NCBI GenBank assembly: GCA_027306995.1 | Contig: DAHUXS010000021.1 | Span: forward strand, 1 to 64,000 | Origin: Lysobacter sp. | GTDB lineage: Bacteria; Pseudomonadota; Gammaproteobacteria; Xanthomonadales; Xanthomonadaceae | Reading direction: 5' to 3' | DNA: 64,000 nucleotides | Part shown: one piece after another, positions 36,110-49,729 of the stretch | How the letters are laid out: each line of letters opens with the position of its first letter | Position numbering within the stretch: the stretch's first letter is position 1 | Position numbers and translations under genes: made by a program | Notes under the pieces: model-generated | Seen by the model: only the letters and a program-made list of their open reading frames with translations | The model's database searches: none | Told to the model about the DNA's origin: nothing

Positions 36110-37330
36110 TCACGCCGCCAGTGCCGCGCGCCGCGACAGCACGCGATCGATGCGGCCGAACACCTCGCGCAACACGTCCGGCTGCGGCAGCAAGGTCACG
36201 CGGAAATGGTTGCGATAGGGCACGTTGAAGCTCGAGCCCGGCACAATCAACACGTCCTCGATTTCCAGCAGTTCCAGCGCGAAGGCGTGGTCGTCGAAGG
36301 CGTGCGCGGCCGGACCGACCACGGCCGGAAATCCGTAGAGCGCGCCCTGCGGCGCGACCAGTTGCAGATGCGGACTGGCGGCGCAACTCTCGATCAATGC
36401 GCGGCGGGTTTCGTAGAGACGGCCACCCGGGCTGCACAGCGGAGAGATGGTGTTCTGGCCGTTCAACGCGGCGTCGATCGCGAACTGCCCGGGCACGTTG
36501 GCGCACAGGCGCAGCGCGCCGAGCAGATCCATCGCGGCGTGGTAATCGCGCATCTTCTCGCGATTGCCCGAGAGCACCGCCCAGCCGACGCGCCAGCCGC
36601 AGGCGCGATGCACCTTCGACAAGCCGCCGAAGGACACGCAGGGCACGTCGCCGGCCAGCGGCGCCAGCGGCTGGAAGGTCGCGCCGTCGTAGAGGATGTG
36701 GTCGTAGATCTCGTCGGCCATCAGCAGCAGGCCGTGGCGTTCGGCGATCGCGACGATGCGCGCGATCAGTTCCGGTGGATAGTTGGCGCCGGTCGGATTG
36801 TTGGGATTGATCAGCACGATCGCGCGGGTGCGCGACGACACCAGTTGCTCGATCTCGTCGGGATCGGGCAGGAAGCCGTTTTCCGGCAGGCACTGGTAAT
36901 AGACCGGACGACCGTCGTTGAGGATGGTCGCAGCGCTCCACAGCGGATAGTCGGGCGAGGGCAGCAGCACTTCGTCGCCGGGATTGAGCAGCGCGCGCAA
37001 CGAGATGTCGATCAGTTCGCTGACGCCATTGCCGATGAAGACGCGATCGGCGCTGGCACCGGGCGTGCCGCGGGCGACATGGTGCGCGGCGATGGCTTCG
37101 CGCGCTTCCGGCAGGCCCTGCTGGTGGGTATAGGGATCGGTCTGGGCGATGCGGCCGGCGATGGCCTGCTGCAGGTGTTCCGGGGCGCGGAAGCCGAAGG
37201 CACCGGGGTTGCCGATGTTGAGCTTGATCAGGCTGCGACCCTGGGATTCCAGGTCGCGGGCGCGGCGGGCCAGTTCGCCGCGGATTTCATAGCGCACTTC
37301 CGAGAGGCGCTGGCGGGTGGAAAGCGACAT
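36110..37330 (-). CDS. alaA: PLP-dependent aminotransferase, AlaA-like
   Basis: A 406-residue fold-type I aminotransferase. The catalytic lysine is K239 in FGGLSKVHRACGWRVGW, one residue from its position in E. coli AlaA, and LINPNNPTG and DEIYDHILYDG supply cofactor contacts. The C-terminal GSSFNVPYRNHFRVTLLP holds the substrate-carboxylate Arg. AlaA makes alanine from pyruvate and glutamate. The near identity of layout, length and motifs to AlaA supports the call; a related aspartate-type activity is possible. Confidence 0.9.
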   Translation of the reverse strand: MSLSTRQRLSEVRYEIRGELARRARDLESQGRSLIKLNIGNPGAFGFRAPEHLQQAIAGRIAQTDPYTHQQGLPEAREAIAAHHVARGTPGASADRVFIGNGVSELIDISLRALLNPGDEVLLPSPDYPLWSAATILNDGRPVYYQCLPENGFLPDPDEIEQLVSSRTRAIVLINPNNPTGANYPPELIARIVAIAERHGLLLMADEIYDHILYDGATFQPLAPLAGDVPCVSFGGLSKVHRACGWRVGWAVLSGNREKMRDYHAAMDLLGALRLCANVPGQFAIDAALNGQNTISPLCSPGGRLYETRRALIESCAASPHLQLVAPQGALYGFPAVVGPAAHAFDDHAFALELLEIEDVLIVPGSSFNVPYRNHFRVTLLPQPDVLREVFGRIDRVLSRRAALAA

Positions 37331-37421
37331 CTACACACACGATTGGGGGCACGAATCCCAGCAGATTAGCGGAAATTGCCCGGATTCGGGCGCCGCGCAC
37401 GTGCATGAGACGCGCTCGCCT

Positions 37422-37427
37422 TAGAAT
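37422..37427 (+). promoter_or_regulatory. -10 box upstream of the rsgA leader ORF, leaderless type
   Basis: TAGAAT (five of six matches to TATAAT) is followed by six bases and an ATG at 37434, as at tsaD, engB and ppc. That ATG opens an eight-codon frame, not rsgA itself. No clear -35 is seen. Confidence 0.45.
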
Positions 37428-37433
37428 CCCGCC

Positions 37434-37460
37434 ATGACCCCGACGCGCTGCCACGCTTGA
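37434..37460 (+). CDS. Eight-codon leader ORF overlapping the rsgA start
   Basis: ATG, seven more codons and TGA encode MTPTRCHA. Its stop overlaps the TTG start of rsgA as TTGA. The ATG lies where a leaderless transcript from the TAGAAT box would begin. It may be a real leader peptide coupled to rsgA, or the remains of the true rsgA start if there is a one-base error or frameshift here. Existence as a translated unit is inference only. Confidence 0.35.
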   Translation: MTPTRCHA

Positions 37461-38551
37461 ACTCCGAAACCGGCCCGGCCGTGATCAAGCGCGTCGCAAT
37501 CGGCTGGCCGTTGCAGCCGGGCCCGGAGTGGCTGGACCTGCTGGCGTGTCACCCCGAGGCGCGACCGGCGCGGGTGGTTGAGCAGCATCGCAGCGGTTAT
37601 CGTCTGGTCGATGGCCCGGATGTCGCGCCGTTTGCCGCGGAATCGCCGCCGGAATGGCAGCGCAACCTGAAAGACCCCCAGCAGCGCGCAGGCGTCGGCG
37701 ACTGGGTCCTGGTCGCGGGCGGGCAGATCATCGCCTTGCTGCCGCGCCGGACCGCGTTGAAGCGCGGCGCCGCCGGCGAGCATTACAAGCAGCAGTTGAT
37801 CGCCGCCAATATCGATACCGCCTTCGTCGTCACCGGGCTCGATGCCGATTTCAATCCGCGCCGGATCGAACGTTACCTGCTGCTGGTGCAAGGCGGCGGT
37901 GTCGAAGCCGTGGTCGTGCTGACCAAGGCCGACAAGGGCGGCGATATCGAGGCCGCGCTCGCGGCGTTGCAACCGATTCGCGACGAAGGCGTCGCCGTGC
38001 ATGCGGTGAACGCCAAGGATGCGGAGTCGGTCGCCGCGCTGTCGCCGTGGCTGCAACCGGGACACACAGTGGTGCTGGTGGGATCGAGCGGCGCCGGCAA
38101 GTCGACCATCACCAATACGCTGCTCGGCAACGAGCGGATGAAGACCGGCGAGGTGCGCGCCAGCGATTCCCGCGGTCGCCACACCACGACGCATCGCGCC
38201 TTGTTGCCGCTGCCGTCGGGCGCCTGCCTGATCGATACCCCGGGCATGCGCGAACTCAAGCCGACCGGTGAGGAAAAGCCCGATCGTTCCGTCTTCGCCG
38301 ACATCGATGCACTCGCCGAGCAATGCCGCTTCCGCGACTGCAAGCACGAGCGCGAACCCGGATGCGCGGTGCGTGCGGCGATCGAAGCGGGCACGCTCGA
38401 TCCCGATCGCGTCGCCAACTGGCGCAAACTGATGGACGAAGTCGAAGCGGCGGCGGAAACACTGGAAAGCCGCCAGTCGAAAAAATCCGAGGAAAAGCGC
38501 ACGACCCGCTCCCTCAACAAATGGCTGGACAAGAAGCGTGGCGGACACTGA
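37457..38551 (+). CDS. rsgA: Ribosome small-subunit-dependent GTPase RsgA
   Basis: A circularly permuted GTPase that matures and checks the 30S subunit. An OB-fold region (about 40-115) contains GVGDWVLV, G4 is TKAD (156-159), G1 is GSSGAGKST (209-217) and G3 is DTPG (260-263). The C-terminal zinc knuckle ligands are C290, C295, H297 and C303. A basic tail follows. The 364-residue length is normal. The start is weak: TTG 37457 or GTG 37481 are the only options in frame, and neither has a good Shine-Dalgarno. The next gene overlaps its 3' end by 14 bp. Confidence 0.95.
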   Translation: MNSETGPAVIKRVAIGWPLQPGPEWLDLLACHPEARPARVVEQHRSGYRLVDGPDVAPFAAESPPEWQRNLKDPQQRAGVGDWVLVAGGQIIALLPRRTALKRGAAGEHYKQQLIAANIDTAFVVTGLDADFNPRRIERYLLLVQGGGVEAVVVLTKADKGGDIEAALAALQPIRDEGVAVHAVNAKDAESVAALSPWLQPGHTVVLVGSSGAGKSTITNTLLGNERMKTGEVRASDSRGRHTTTHRALLPLPSGACLIDTPGMRELKPTGEEKPDRSVFADIDALAEQCRFRDCKHEREPGCAVRAAIEAGTLDPDRVANWRKLMDEVEAAAETLESRQSKKSEEKRTTRSLNKWLDKKRGGH

Positions 38552-39806
38552 ATTGACGCCGGAACAGCAACGCTACGCCGCGCTCGATGCGCGACTGGTG
38601 CAGGCGGCGAAGGGCCTGCGCCTGCTCAACATGGTGAGTTGGCCGGCAAGCCTGCAACAACCCTACCTGGAAGCCTGGGCGGCGGGACGCAAGGCCAATC
38701 CCGAGATCGCCTATCCGCAGCATGATTTCAGCGAGGTCCGCCGCGAGCTGGAAGCGATCGCCGCGGAATCCGAGCCCGGCCATCCGATTGGCGATTACCT
38801 GATCGAAAGCGCGCACAGCTGGTCGTTGGCGGCGGAACTGCTCGAGAACCTCGGCACCGCGCGCGTCAGTGAGATATCGCAGCAGCTGTTCGGTCGTCCC
38901 GACGAAAAACTGCCCGGCGACGGCCCGAGCACCTTGGAAGCTGCGCAGCACTTCATCGGGATCGCCAGCGAACTCGATCGCGAACTGCTGGCGCCGGCGG
39001 AAACCGTGCCGATCTCCGCGACCGCGCTGGCGTTGCAACTGCAGAACGATCTCGACGATTTCTTCGACGGTCGCGTCATCAGCGTCGAACTCGATCCGCA
39101 ACTGATCGCCAAGGCCGCAGCAGCAGCGACCCGCATCCGCCTGCGCACCAACGCCACCTTCAGCGATTACGACCGCGCGCAACTGCTGCAGCACGAAGCT
39201 TTCGTCCATTCGCTGACCGCGCTCAACGGTCGCGAGCAGCCGGTGCTGAAGAGTCTCGAACTGTCGTCGCCGCGCGTCACCGCGACCCAGGAAGGACTGG
39301 CCACCTTCGCCGAACAGATCACCGGCAGCACCGACATCGAACGCATGAAGCGCGTCAGCCTGCGCATCGAGGCGGTGGCGATGGCGCTGGGTGGCGCCGA
39401 TTTCGTCCAGGTCTTCCAGTACTTCATCGATGCCGGGCAGGACCTGCAGGAAAGCTTCGCCTCGGCACAGCGGGTGTTCCGCGGCGTGCCGACCACCGGC
39501 GGCATGGCCTTCACCAAGGACACCGTCTACCTGCGTGGACTGGTCGCGGTGCACACCTTCTTTCGCTGGTCGCTGCGCCAGGACCGCCTGCAACTGTGCC
39601 GCCTGCTGTTCGCCGGCAAGATGACCCTGCAGGACATCCAGCGTTTCGAGCCGCTGTTCGCCGACGGCACCCTGGTGCCGCCGCGCTGGCTGCCGCGCTG
39701 GGTGGCGCGCGCCAATGGCCTGGCGGGGATGCTGGCGTTCTCGCTGTTCGCCAACCGCATCCACCTCGACCAGATCTCCGACCGCTTCGATCTCGCGGAT
39801 TTCTAG
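38538..39806 (+). CDS. DUF1704 / QEGLA-motif protein, MATCAP-like putative metallocarboxypeptidase
   Basis: A 422-residue protein of the DUF1704 family, annotated in bacteria as flavohemoglobin-expression-modulating QEGLA motif protein. The named motif is present as TQEGLATFAEQ (251-255 core, E252). An H219-E-A-F-V-H224 (HExxxH) motif precedes it; in the human family members MATCAP1/2 this motif and a downstream Glu bind zinc for removal of C-terminal tyrosine from tubulin. A zinc peptidase activity for this bacterial protein is therefore plausible but unproven. The GTG start overlaps rsgA by 14 bp, and there is no other start nearby. Confidence 0.85.
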   Translation: MADTELTPEQQRYAALDARLVQAAKGLRLLNMVSWPASLQQPYLEAWAAGRKANPEIAYPQHDFSEVRRELEAIAAESEPGHPIGDYLIESAHSWSLAAELLENLGTARVSEISQQLFGRPDEKLPGDGPSTLEAAQHFIGIASELDRELLAPAETVPISATALALQLQNDLDDFFDGRVISVELDPQLIAKAAAAATRIRLRTNATFSDYDRAQLLQHEAFVHSLTALNGREQPVLKSLELSSPRVTATQEGLATFAEQITGSTDIERMKRVSLRIEAVAMALGGADFVQVFQYFIDAGQDLQESFASAQRVFRGVPTTGGMAFTKDTVYLRGLVAVHTFFRWSLRQDRLQLCRLLFAGKMTLQDIQRFEPLFADGTLVPPRWLPRWVARANGLAGMLAFSLFANRIHLDQISDRFDLADF

Positions 39807-39848
39807 GGTTCGACCGCGTCCATGCGTCGGCGTCTGGCCCGCCCGCGC

Positions 39849-39854
39849 TAGAAT
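39849..39854 (+). promoter_or_regulatory. Possible -10 box of maeB
   Basis: TAGAAT lies 29 bases before the maeB ATG, leaving a leader of about 22 bases with an AAGAAG purine stretch just before the start codon. A matching -35 is not obvious. Confidence 0.35.
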
Positions 39855-39883
39855 GGCAAGGACATACGACTGATCCCAAGAAG

Positions 39884-42175
<2,292 letters not shown>

Positions 42176-42178
42176 CGC

Positions 42179-43180
42179 ATGGCGGGCCAGCGTCGCCACG
42201 CGCTCAACGTGATCGCCTGGAGCAACGGCGTTGGCCTGACCCGCGACATCGAACTGCTCGTCGAGGCGCTGCGTCGCGCCGGTGATTCGGTGGCGGTCAG
42301 CGCGATCGGTCGCGGCAAGTTGCGTAAGTGGTCACGCCCGATCCTGATGCGGCTGCGCGCGCTGGCGCATCGCCTGTCGGGGCGTTCGAAATTCGATGCC
42401 AACCTGATGCTGGAGCATGTGCGCCCCGAGGATTTCGGCGTCGCGCAGCGCCAGTTGTTCGTGCCGAATCCGGAATGGTGCCTGCCGTCCGATGTCGCCC
42501 TGCTGCCGCGCGTTGACGGCATCCTCGCCAAGACCCGCCACGCGATCGGCATTTTCGAAGCGCAGGGCTGCAAGGTCGCCTATTGCGGCTTCACCAGCGG
42601 CGATCGCTTCGATGCCTCGGTGCCGCGCGAACGCGCGTTCTTCCATCTGGCCGGGCGCAGTTCCAACAAGGGCACCCAGCGCCTGATCGCGCTATGGCAA
42701 CGCCATCCCGATTGGCCGACGTTGACCGTGTTGCAGAGCCCGCGCACGGCGCAGCCAATCGAACCGCCCGCGGCGAACATCGTCCATCGCATCGATTACA
42801 TCGATGATGCCGAATTGCGACGGATGCAGAACGCCCATCGTTTCCACCTGTGCCCGTCGGAAACCGAAGGCTTCGGCCATTACATCGTCGAGGCGATGAG
42901 CGTCGGTGCGATCGTGGTGACCACCGATGGCGAACCGATGAACGAACTGGTGACGCCGGAGCGCGGCGTGCTGGTCGCCAGCGGACGCGCAGGGACGCAA
43001 CATCTCGCCACCACCTACTTCTTCGACGACGGTGCGATGGCGGCAGCGGTCGAGCGATTGGTCGCGATGCCCGATGGCGAGCTCGATTGCCTCGGCGACA
43101 ACGCGCGCAGTTGGTATCTCGACAACGACGCCGGCTTCAGCGGCCGCCTACAGTCCGCGCTGGAATCACTGTTGGGCTGA
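42179..43180 (+). CDS. Glycosyltransferase, GT4-like
   Basis: A 333-residue GT-B-type glycosyltransferase. The C-terminal nucleotide-sugar site is visible as HLCPSETEGFGHYIVEAMSVGAIVVTT, the EX7E motif of retaining GT4-like enzymes. The N-terminal Rossmann domain begins NVIAWSNGVGLTRDIELLVEAL. It starts three bases after maeB, so the two are likely cotranscribed even though their roles differ. It overlaps the convergent GT2 gene by 44 bp. It probably acts in LPS core or surface-glycan assembly with the three neighbouring transferases. Confidence 0.85.
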   Translation: MAGQRRHALNVIAWSNGVGLTRDIELLVEALRRAGDSVAVSAIGRGKLRKWSRPILMRLRALAHRLSGRSKFDANLMLEHVRPEDFGVAQRQLFVPNPEWCLPSDVALLPRVDGILAKTRHAIGIFEAQGCKVAYCGFTSGDRFDASVPRERAFFHLAGRSSNKGTQRLIALWQRHPDWPTLTVLQSPRTAQPIEPPAANIVHRIDYIDDAELRRMQNAHRFHLCPSETEGFGHYIVEAMSVGAIVVTTDGEPMNELVTPERGVLVASGRAGTQHLATTYFFDDGAMAAAVERLVAMPDGELDCLGDNARSWYLDNDAGFSGRLQSALESLLG

Positions 43181-44036
43181 GCGTGCGCAGGTCGGGCGGC
43201 GGCGTGGCGTATTCCTCGGCGTAGCGATCCATTCCGAGTTCACAGCGGGTCGCGCCGGTTTCCGCCGTCTTGCGCAGGATGCAGTTGTTCGGCGCCGTGA
43301 CGTCTTCGGGATCGACGGGCGCGCGCGTGACATGCATCAGGTGGATGGCGAGTCCGGCGAATTTCAGCCGGCGTCGGCGCAGGCCGGCATTGCGCAGGCG
43401 CAGGTCGAGTTCGAGATCCTCGCTGCCATAACCTTCCATGCGCTCGTCGAAACCGTTGGCGGCAACGATGTCCTCGCGCCAGGCGCTGAGGTTGCAGCTC
43501 ATCACCGTGGAGCCGGCGTTGCGCGACTCGGCTTTCTTGCGCGCGAGGGCGAGGTTGTGGATGGCGTGGTGACGATCGTCGCCATGCTGCGCGTGGAAGT
43601 CGGCATCGACGAAGGGATGGAAGCGCGGCGTCGCGCCGTCCAGCAGTCGCTGCGTCCACGCCGTGGTCGCCTGGATGCGCCCGCCCTGCAGGAAGCCGCC
43701 CGTTTGCGCCAGCGCCAGATGGTCAGCGACGAAATCGGGATGCAGCACCATGTCGCCGTCGATCATCACGATGTAATCGCCGCGGCTGGCGGCGAGCGCG
43801 CGGTTGCGCGAACTGGCGGCGCGGAAACCGCGATCCTCCTGCCAGACGTGGCGCAACGCGGTGGGGAAATCGCGGGCTTCCCGCAGCAGCAACTCTCGGG
43901 TGTCCTCGCGCGAACCATCGTCGGCGATCACCACTTCATCGGGCAGCGTCGCCTGCCGGCGCACGCTGGCCAGGACCGCCTGCAGCGCCTGTGGCCAGTT
44001 GTAGGTCGTGACCAGCAGCGTGCTGCGCGTCGTCAT
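43137..44036 (-). CDS. Family 2 glycosyltransferase (paralogue of the next gene)
   Basis: A 299-residue GT-A transferase. The start STLLVTTYNWPQALQAVL and VVIADDGSREDT bind the nucleotide, and MIDGDMVLHPDFVADHLAL holds the DxD metal site. A galactosyltransferase-like segment GFDERMEGYGSEDLELDLRL gives the catalytic ED pair. It closely resembles the 275-residue gene just upstream (same order: TTYNW, ADDGSRED, DGD-VLHP-FVADHLAL), showing tandem duplication. The ATG follows the upstream stop by two bases. The 3' end overlaps the convergent GT4-like gene. Confidence 0.87.
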   Translation of the reverse strand: MTTRSTLLVTTYNWPQALQAVLASVRRQATLPDEVVIADDGSREDTRELLLREARDFPTALRHVWQEDRGFRAASSRNRALAASRGDYIVMIDGDMVLHPDFVADHLALAQTGGFLQGGRIQATTAWTQRLLDGATPRFHPFVDADFHAQHGDDRHHAIHNLALARKKAESRNAGSTVMSCNLSAWREDIVAANGFDERMEGYGSEDLELDLRLRNAGLRRRRLKFAGLAIHLMHVTRAPVDPEDVTAPNNCILRKTAETGATRCELGMDRYAEEYATPPPDLRTLSPTVIPARTVGGR

Positions 44037-44038
44037 GG

Positions 44039-44866
44039 TCACGCGCGTGCGTGGCGCGCGGCGACGTGGGCGTCGAGTCCGCGATCGCAGCGGATCGAGC
44101 CCTCGGCCAGCACCTTGTTGAAGAAGCGATCGTTTGGCAGGACTTCGGTCGGCGGGATGCCGTCCGGCCAACGCGTCTTGTGCCACAGATGGATCGCCAG
44201 CCCGGCGAAGCGGATCGGCCGTCGCACCAGTCCCGCATGCTTCAGGCGCGCGGAGATGTCGTCGTCTTCGCGGCCCCAGCCTTCGTAGTTGTCGTCGAAG
44301 CCGTTGACGCGATCGAGGTCGCTGCGCCAGATGCCCATGTTGCAGCCCATCATCTGTCCGCCCTCGGCGGTCAGCGCCTTGCGGCGCGCGACCCACGGCA
44401 GGCGCAGCGCATGCTTGCGCTTGTAGCGGCCCTCCATCTCCATGAAGGGCGAGAACTTCGGCTTGCCGCCGGCGAGTAGGCGTGCCGATTCCTCCGGCGT
44501 GGCATTGAGGCGGCTGCCCTGCAGGAAGATGCCGGGCCGGATCAACGCGAGATGGTCGGCGACGAACATCGGGTGCAGGACCAAGTCGCCGTCGAGGAAG
44601 ATCACGTAATCGCCGGAACTGGCGGCGATGCCGAGGTTGCGCACGCGCGCCAGGCGGAAGCCGGCGTCTTCCTGCCAGGCATGGATCAGTGGCACCGGGA
44701 AATCGGCGGCCATCGTCCGGATCAGTTCGGCGGTGTCTTCGCGCGATCCGTCGTCGGCGACCACCACTTCCAGCGGCAGGACCCTTTGCGCGGCGATACT
44801 GCGCAGGCACAATGCCAGCGCTTCTTTCCAGTTATAGGTGGAGACGACGAGGCTGGCAGTGGTCAC
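44039..44866 (-). CDS. Family 2 glycosyltransferase
   Basis: A 275-residue GT-A transferase similar to its downstream neighbour: SLVVSTYNWKEALALCL, VVVADDGSRED, FLDGDLVLHPMFVADHLAL and GFDDNYEGWGREDDDISARL. This set is seen in LPS-core or capsule transferases. The start is GTG 44866 without a visible ribosome-binding site; an odd run of eight C residues (minus strand) lies just upstream. It is divergent from another GT2 gene. Confidence 0.87.
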   Translation of the reverse strand: MTTASLVVSTYNWKEALALCLRSIAAQRVLPLEVVVADDGSREDTAELIRTMAADFPVPLIHAWQEDAGFRLARVRNLGIAASSGDYVIFLDGDLVLHPMFVADHLALIRPGIFLQGSRLNATPEESARLLAGGKPKFSPFMEMEGRYKRKHALRLPWVARRKALTAEGGQMMGCNMGIWRSDLDRVNGFDDNYEGWGREDDDISARLKHAGLVRRPIRFAGLAIHLWHKTRWPDGIPPTEVLPNDRFFNKVLAEGSIRCDRGLDAHVAARHARA

Positions 44867-44949
44867 AGAGGGGGGGGTGTGATCCGGTTCGCATCATATT
44901 GCCCTGATCAAGTGTAAGAAGTCACGCTTGCGCCAAAAAAAGTCGCCGA

Positions 44950-45864
44950 ATGACCCCAGAAGTCTCCGTCATCGTCCCCAACTACAACCACGCCCCCTAC
45001 TTGGCGCCGCGGATCGATTCGATCCTGGCCCAGACCTGGCGCGATTTCGAGCTGATCCTGCTCGACGACTGCTCCCCCGACGACAGCATGGCGGTGCTGG
45101 AGCGCTACCGCGGCCATCCGCAGGTCACCCACCTGGTCCGCAACGAGGTCAACGGCGGCACCACCTTCAAGCAGTGGGAGAAGGGCATCGCGCTGGCGCG
45201 TGGGCGCTACGTGTGGATCGCCGAGAGCGACGACTGGTGCGAACCGACCTTCCTCGAGACCCTGCTGGCCGGGCTCCATTCCGACCCCGACTGCGTGCTG
45301 GCCTATTGCCAGGCCTATTTCGTGGGGCCCGATGGCGTCATCAACTGGCAATCGCGGGCGGATCGCCTCGCCGAAACGCTGGATGGTCGGGAATTCATCC
45401 GTCGCCAGATGGCGCCGACCTCGATCTACAACGCCAGCATGGCGCTGTGGCGTCGCGACCTCTACGAGCAGGTGCCGCGCGACTACCTCGATTACCGCTT
45501 CTGCGGCGATTGGCTGTTCTGGATCGGCCTGGCCCGGCTCGGCAAGGTCCACATCAGCGGACGACTGCTCGACTACTACCGCCAGCATCCGCAGAACGTC
45601 AGCACCGGTGTCTACCGCAGCGGCCTCAACTTCGTCGAGGAGATGAAGGTCGCCAACTGGATGTTCGACGAAGGCCTGCTCGGCGATCGCGAGTACGCCG
45701 CTTTCTTCAAGAAGAAATACCGCGAATACTGGCCGCTGCGCGATCGCCTCGATCCCGAATTGCACAGCCAGATCCGCGCGTTGTTCGCGCAGCCGCGCTC
45801 GTCGAAGGTGTCGCTGGCGAAGATCCGGGCCGGCGCGATGTGGCAGGGAATCCGCGGTCGCTGA
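44950..45864 (+). CDS. Family 2 glycosyltransferase
   Basis: A 304-residue GT-A transferase. The N-terminal VSVIVPNYNHAPYLAPRIDSIL and LLDDCSPDDS are typical, WIAESDDWCEP contains the metal-binding DD pair, and a Trp-rich GDWLFWIGLARLG motif follows. It is more similar to rhamnosyl/glucosyl transferases of surface polysaccharides than to its two neighbours. It is transcribed towards aceE, 90 bp away. The region immediately upstream is locally AT-richer. Confidence 0.87.
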   Translation: MTPEVSVIVPNYNHAPYLAPRIDSILAQTWRDFELILLDDCSPDDSMAVLERYRGHPQVTHLVRNEVNGGTTFKQWEKGIALARGRYVWIAESDDWCEPTFLETLLAGLHSDPDCVLAYCQAYFVGPDGVINWQSRADRLAETLDGREFIRRQMAPTSIYNASMALWRRDLYEQVPRDYLDYRFCGDWLFWIGLARLGKVHISGRLLDYYRQHPQNVSTGVYRSGLNFVEEMKVANWMFDEGLLGDREYAAFFKKKYREYWPLRDRLDPELHSQIRALFAQPRSSKVSLAKIRAGAMWQGIRGR

Positions 45865-45954
45865 TATTTGCCCGGATTAAAATAAAATCGCTGCGTCGAA
45901 GGGCGCCGCGCTTGCTAGACTCCGTCGACACGCCACTGAACCAAGGTGCCCGCG

Positions 45955-48651
<2,697 letters not shown>

Positions 48652-48672
48652 TTTTTGCGGTGGTGTGGAAAG

Positions 48673-48697
48673 AAAAGCGGCCGAAAGGCCGCTTTTT
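48673..48697. terminator. Rho-independent terminator after aceE
   Basis: A perfect stem AAAAGCGGCC / GGCCGCTTTT with a GAAA tetraloop and a T run follows the aceE stop by 21 bases. The A tract on the other side would let it work in both directions. It separates aceE from the AT-richer HNH gene. Confidence 0.95.
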
Positions 48698-48751
48698 GCT
48701 TTGGATGGATGACTCTCGTACCCTGGCGTTGCCGAACTTTGGGGGTGTTGC

Positions 48752-49729
48752 GTGCGCTTTTGGTGGGTCAATCAGAATCAAACGTATAAGCATGAGGTTG
48801 CTGGCGGCTATCTCTGGTCACCTAAGCGGAATCGTGACAATGGCCGGAACCCTTTTTACGAATACATGCGGGAAGTTTCCCCAGGGGACGTTGTTTTTTC
48901 TTTCTCCGATACGTATGTCAAGGCAATTGGACTTGCTGCATCACATGCATACGAAGCGCCTAAGCCGTTGGAATTTGGGCAAGCAGGCGCCTACTGGGAC
49001 AAGATTGGATGGCGTGTCGATGTGCGCTTCTTCGAGCTACGCGATCCAGTCAAACCTGCCGACAACATGAATGTGCTTGAGAGATGGTTGCCTGAAAAAT
49101 ACGCCCCATTGCTTCCAAGCGGCAAGGGATTGCAGGCAGTCTACTTAACTTTATTGCCTGATCGTTTTGCCGAGGAGTTGATGGATTTGATTGGGCGAGA
49201 GGCGCGAATAATTATTGATGGGCATCGCGTGGAGGACCGTATTGAATCAGCCCCGGCAATTGGTCTGATCGAGTGGGAAACCCATGAGATGGAAAATGTT
49301 TTGAGGGACATCAAGTTGCCCGAAACAACGCGGCAAGCCGTAGTAATGGCTCGTCGCGGACAGGGAATCTTCAAGCAAAATGTTCAACGCATTGAGCGAG
49401 AGTGTCGAGTTACAAAGGTAGATCAGATCGAGCACCTTCGCGCCAGTCACTGCAAACCGTGGCGGGATTCTTCCAATGAAGATCGTCTCAATGGTGAAAA
49501 CGGGCTATTACTTACCCCGGACGTGGATCATTTATTTGATCGAGGTTTCATAAGCTTCGAAGATGACGGGGAAATTCTGGTATCCCCTGTAGCGCATCGT
49601 GAATCTCTGAGAAGAATGGGGTTAGAGGGAGCGTTAAGCTCGAACGTCGGAGGCTTCACGGAGGGGCAGAAGAAGTTCTTGAGTTTTCATCGCGAAAGCG
49701 TCTTTCTTGCTGCGCGCTTCAAGCTCTGA
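48752..49729 (+). CDS. HNH endonuclease with PUA/EVE-like N-terminal domain, putative modification-dependent restriction enzyme
   Basis: A 325-residue protein. The first ~140 residues (FWWVNQNQTYKHEVAGGY, then GDVVFSFSDTYVKAIGLA) look like an EVE/PUA-type module, a fold that reads modified bases. The C-terminal HNH_2 nuclease shows C218, ASHCKPW (H233), RLNGENGLL (N247/N250) and DVDHLFDRGFISF (H260). EVE-HNH fusions such as VcaM4I are known to cut modified DNA. The gene is clearly richer in A/T and in A/T-ending codons than its neighbours, stands alone behind the aceE terminator, and starts with GTG behind a G-rich box, all consistent with horizontal gain. No methyltransferase partner is adjacent. 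Confidence 0.85.
   Translation: MRFWWVNQNQTYKHEVAGGYLWSPKRNRDNGRNPFYEYMREVSPGDVVFSFSDTYVKAIGLAASHAYEAPKPLEFGQAGAYWDKIGWRVDVRFFELRDPVKPADNMNVLERWLPEKYAPLLPSGKGLQAVYLTLLPDRFAEELMDLIGREARIIIDGHRVEDRIESAPAIGLIEWETHEMENVLRDIKLPETTRQAVVMARRGQGIFKQNVQRIERECRVTKVDQIEHLRASHCKPWRDSSNEDRLNGENGLLLTPDVDHLFDRGFISFEDDGEILVSPVAHRESLRRMGLEGALSSNVGGFTEGQKKFLSFHRESVFLAARFKL

Noticed and set aside
44868-44878. Run of G residues upstream of the GT2 gene as a phase-variation tract
   Set aside because: The run is only eight G bases, is outside the coding frame and is not in the promoter spacer of a recognised promoter, so phase variation is not supported.
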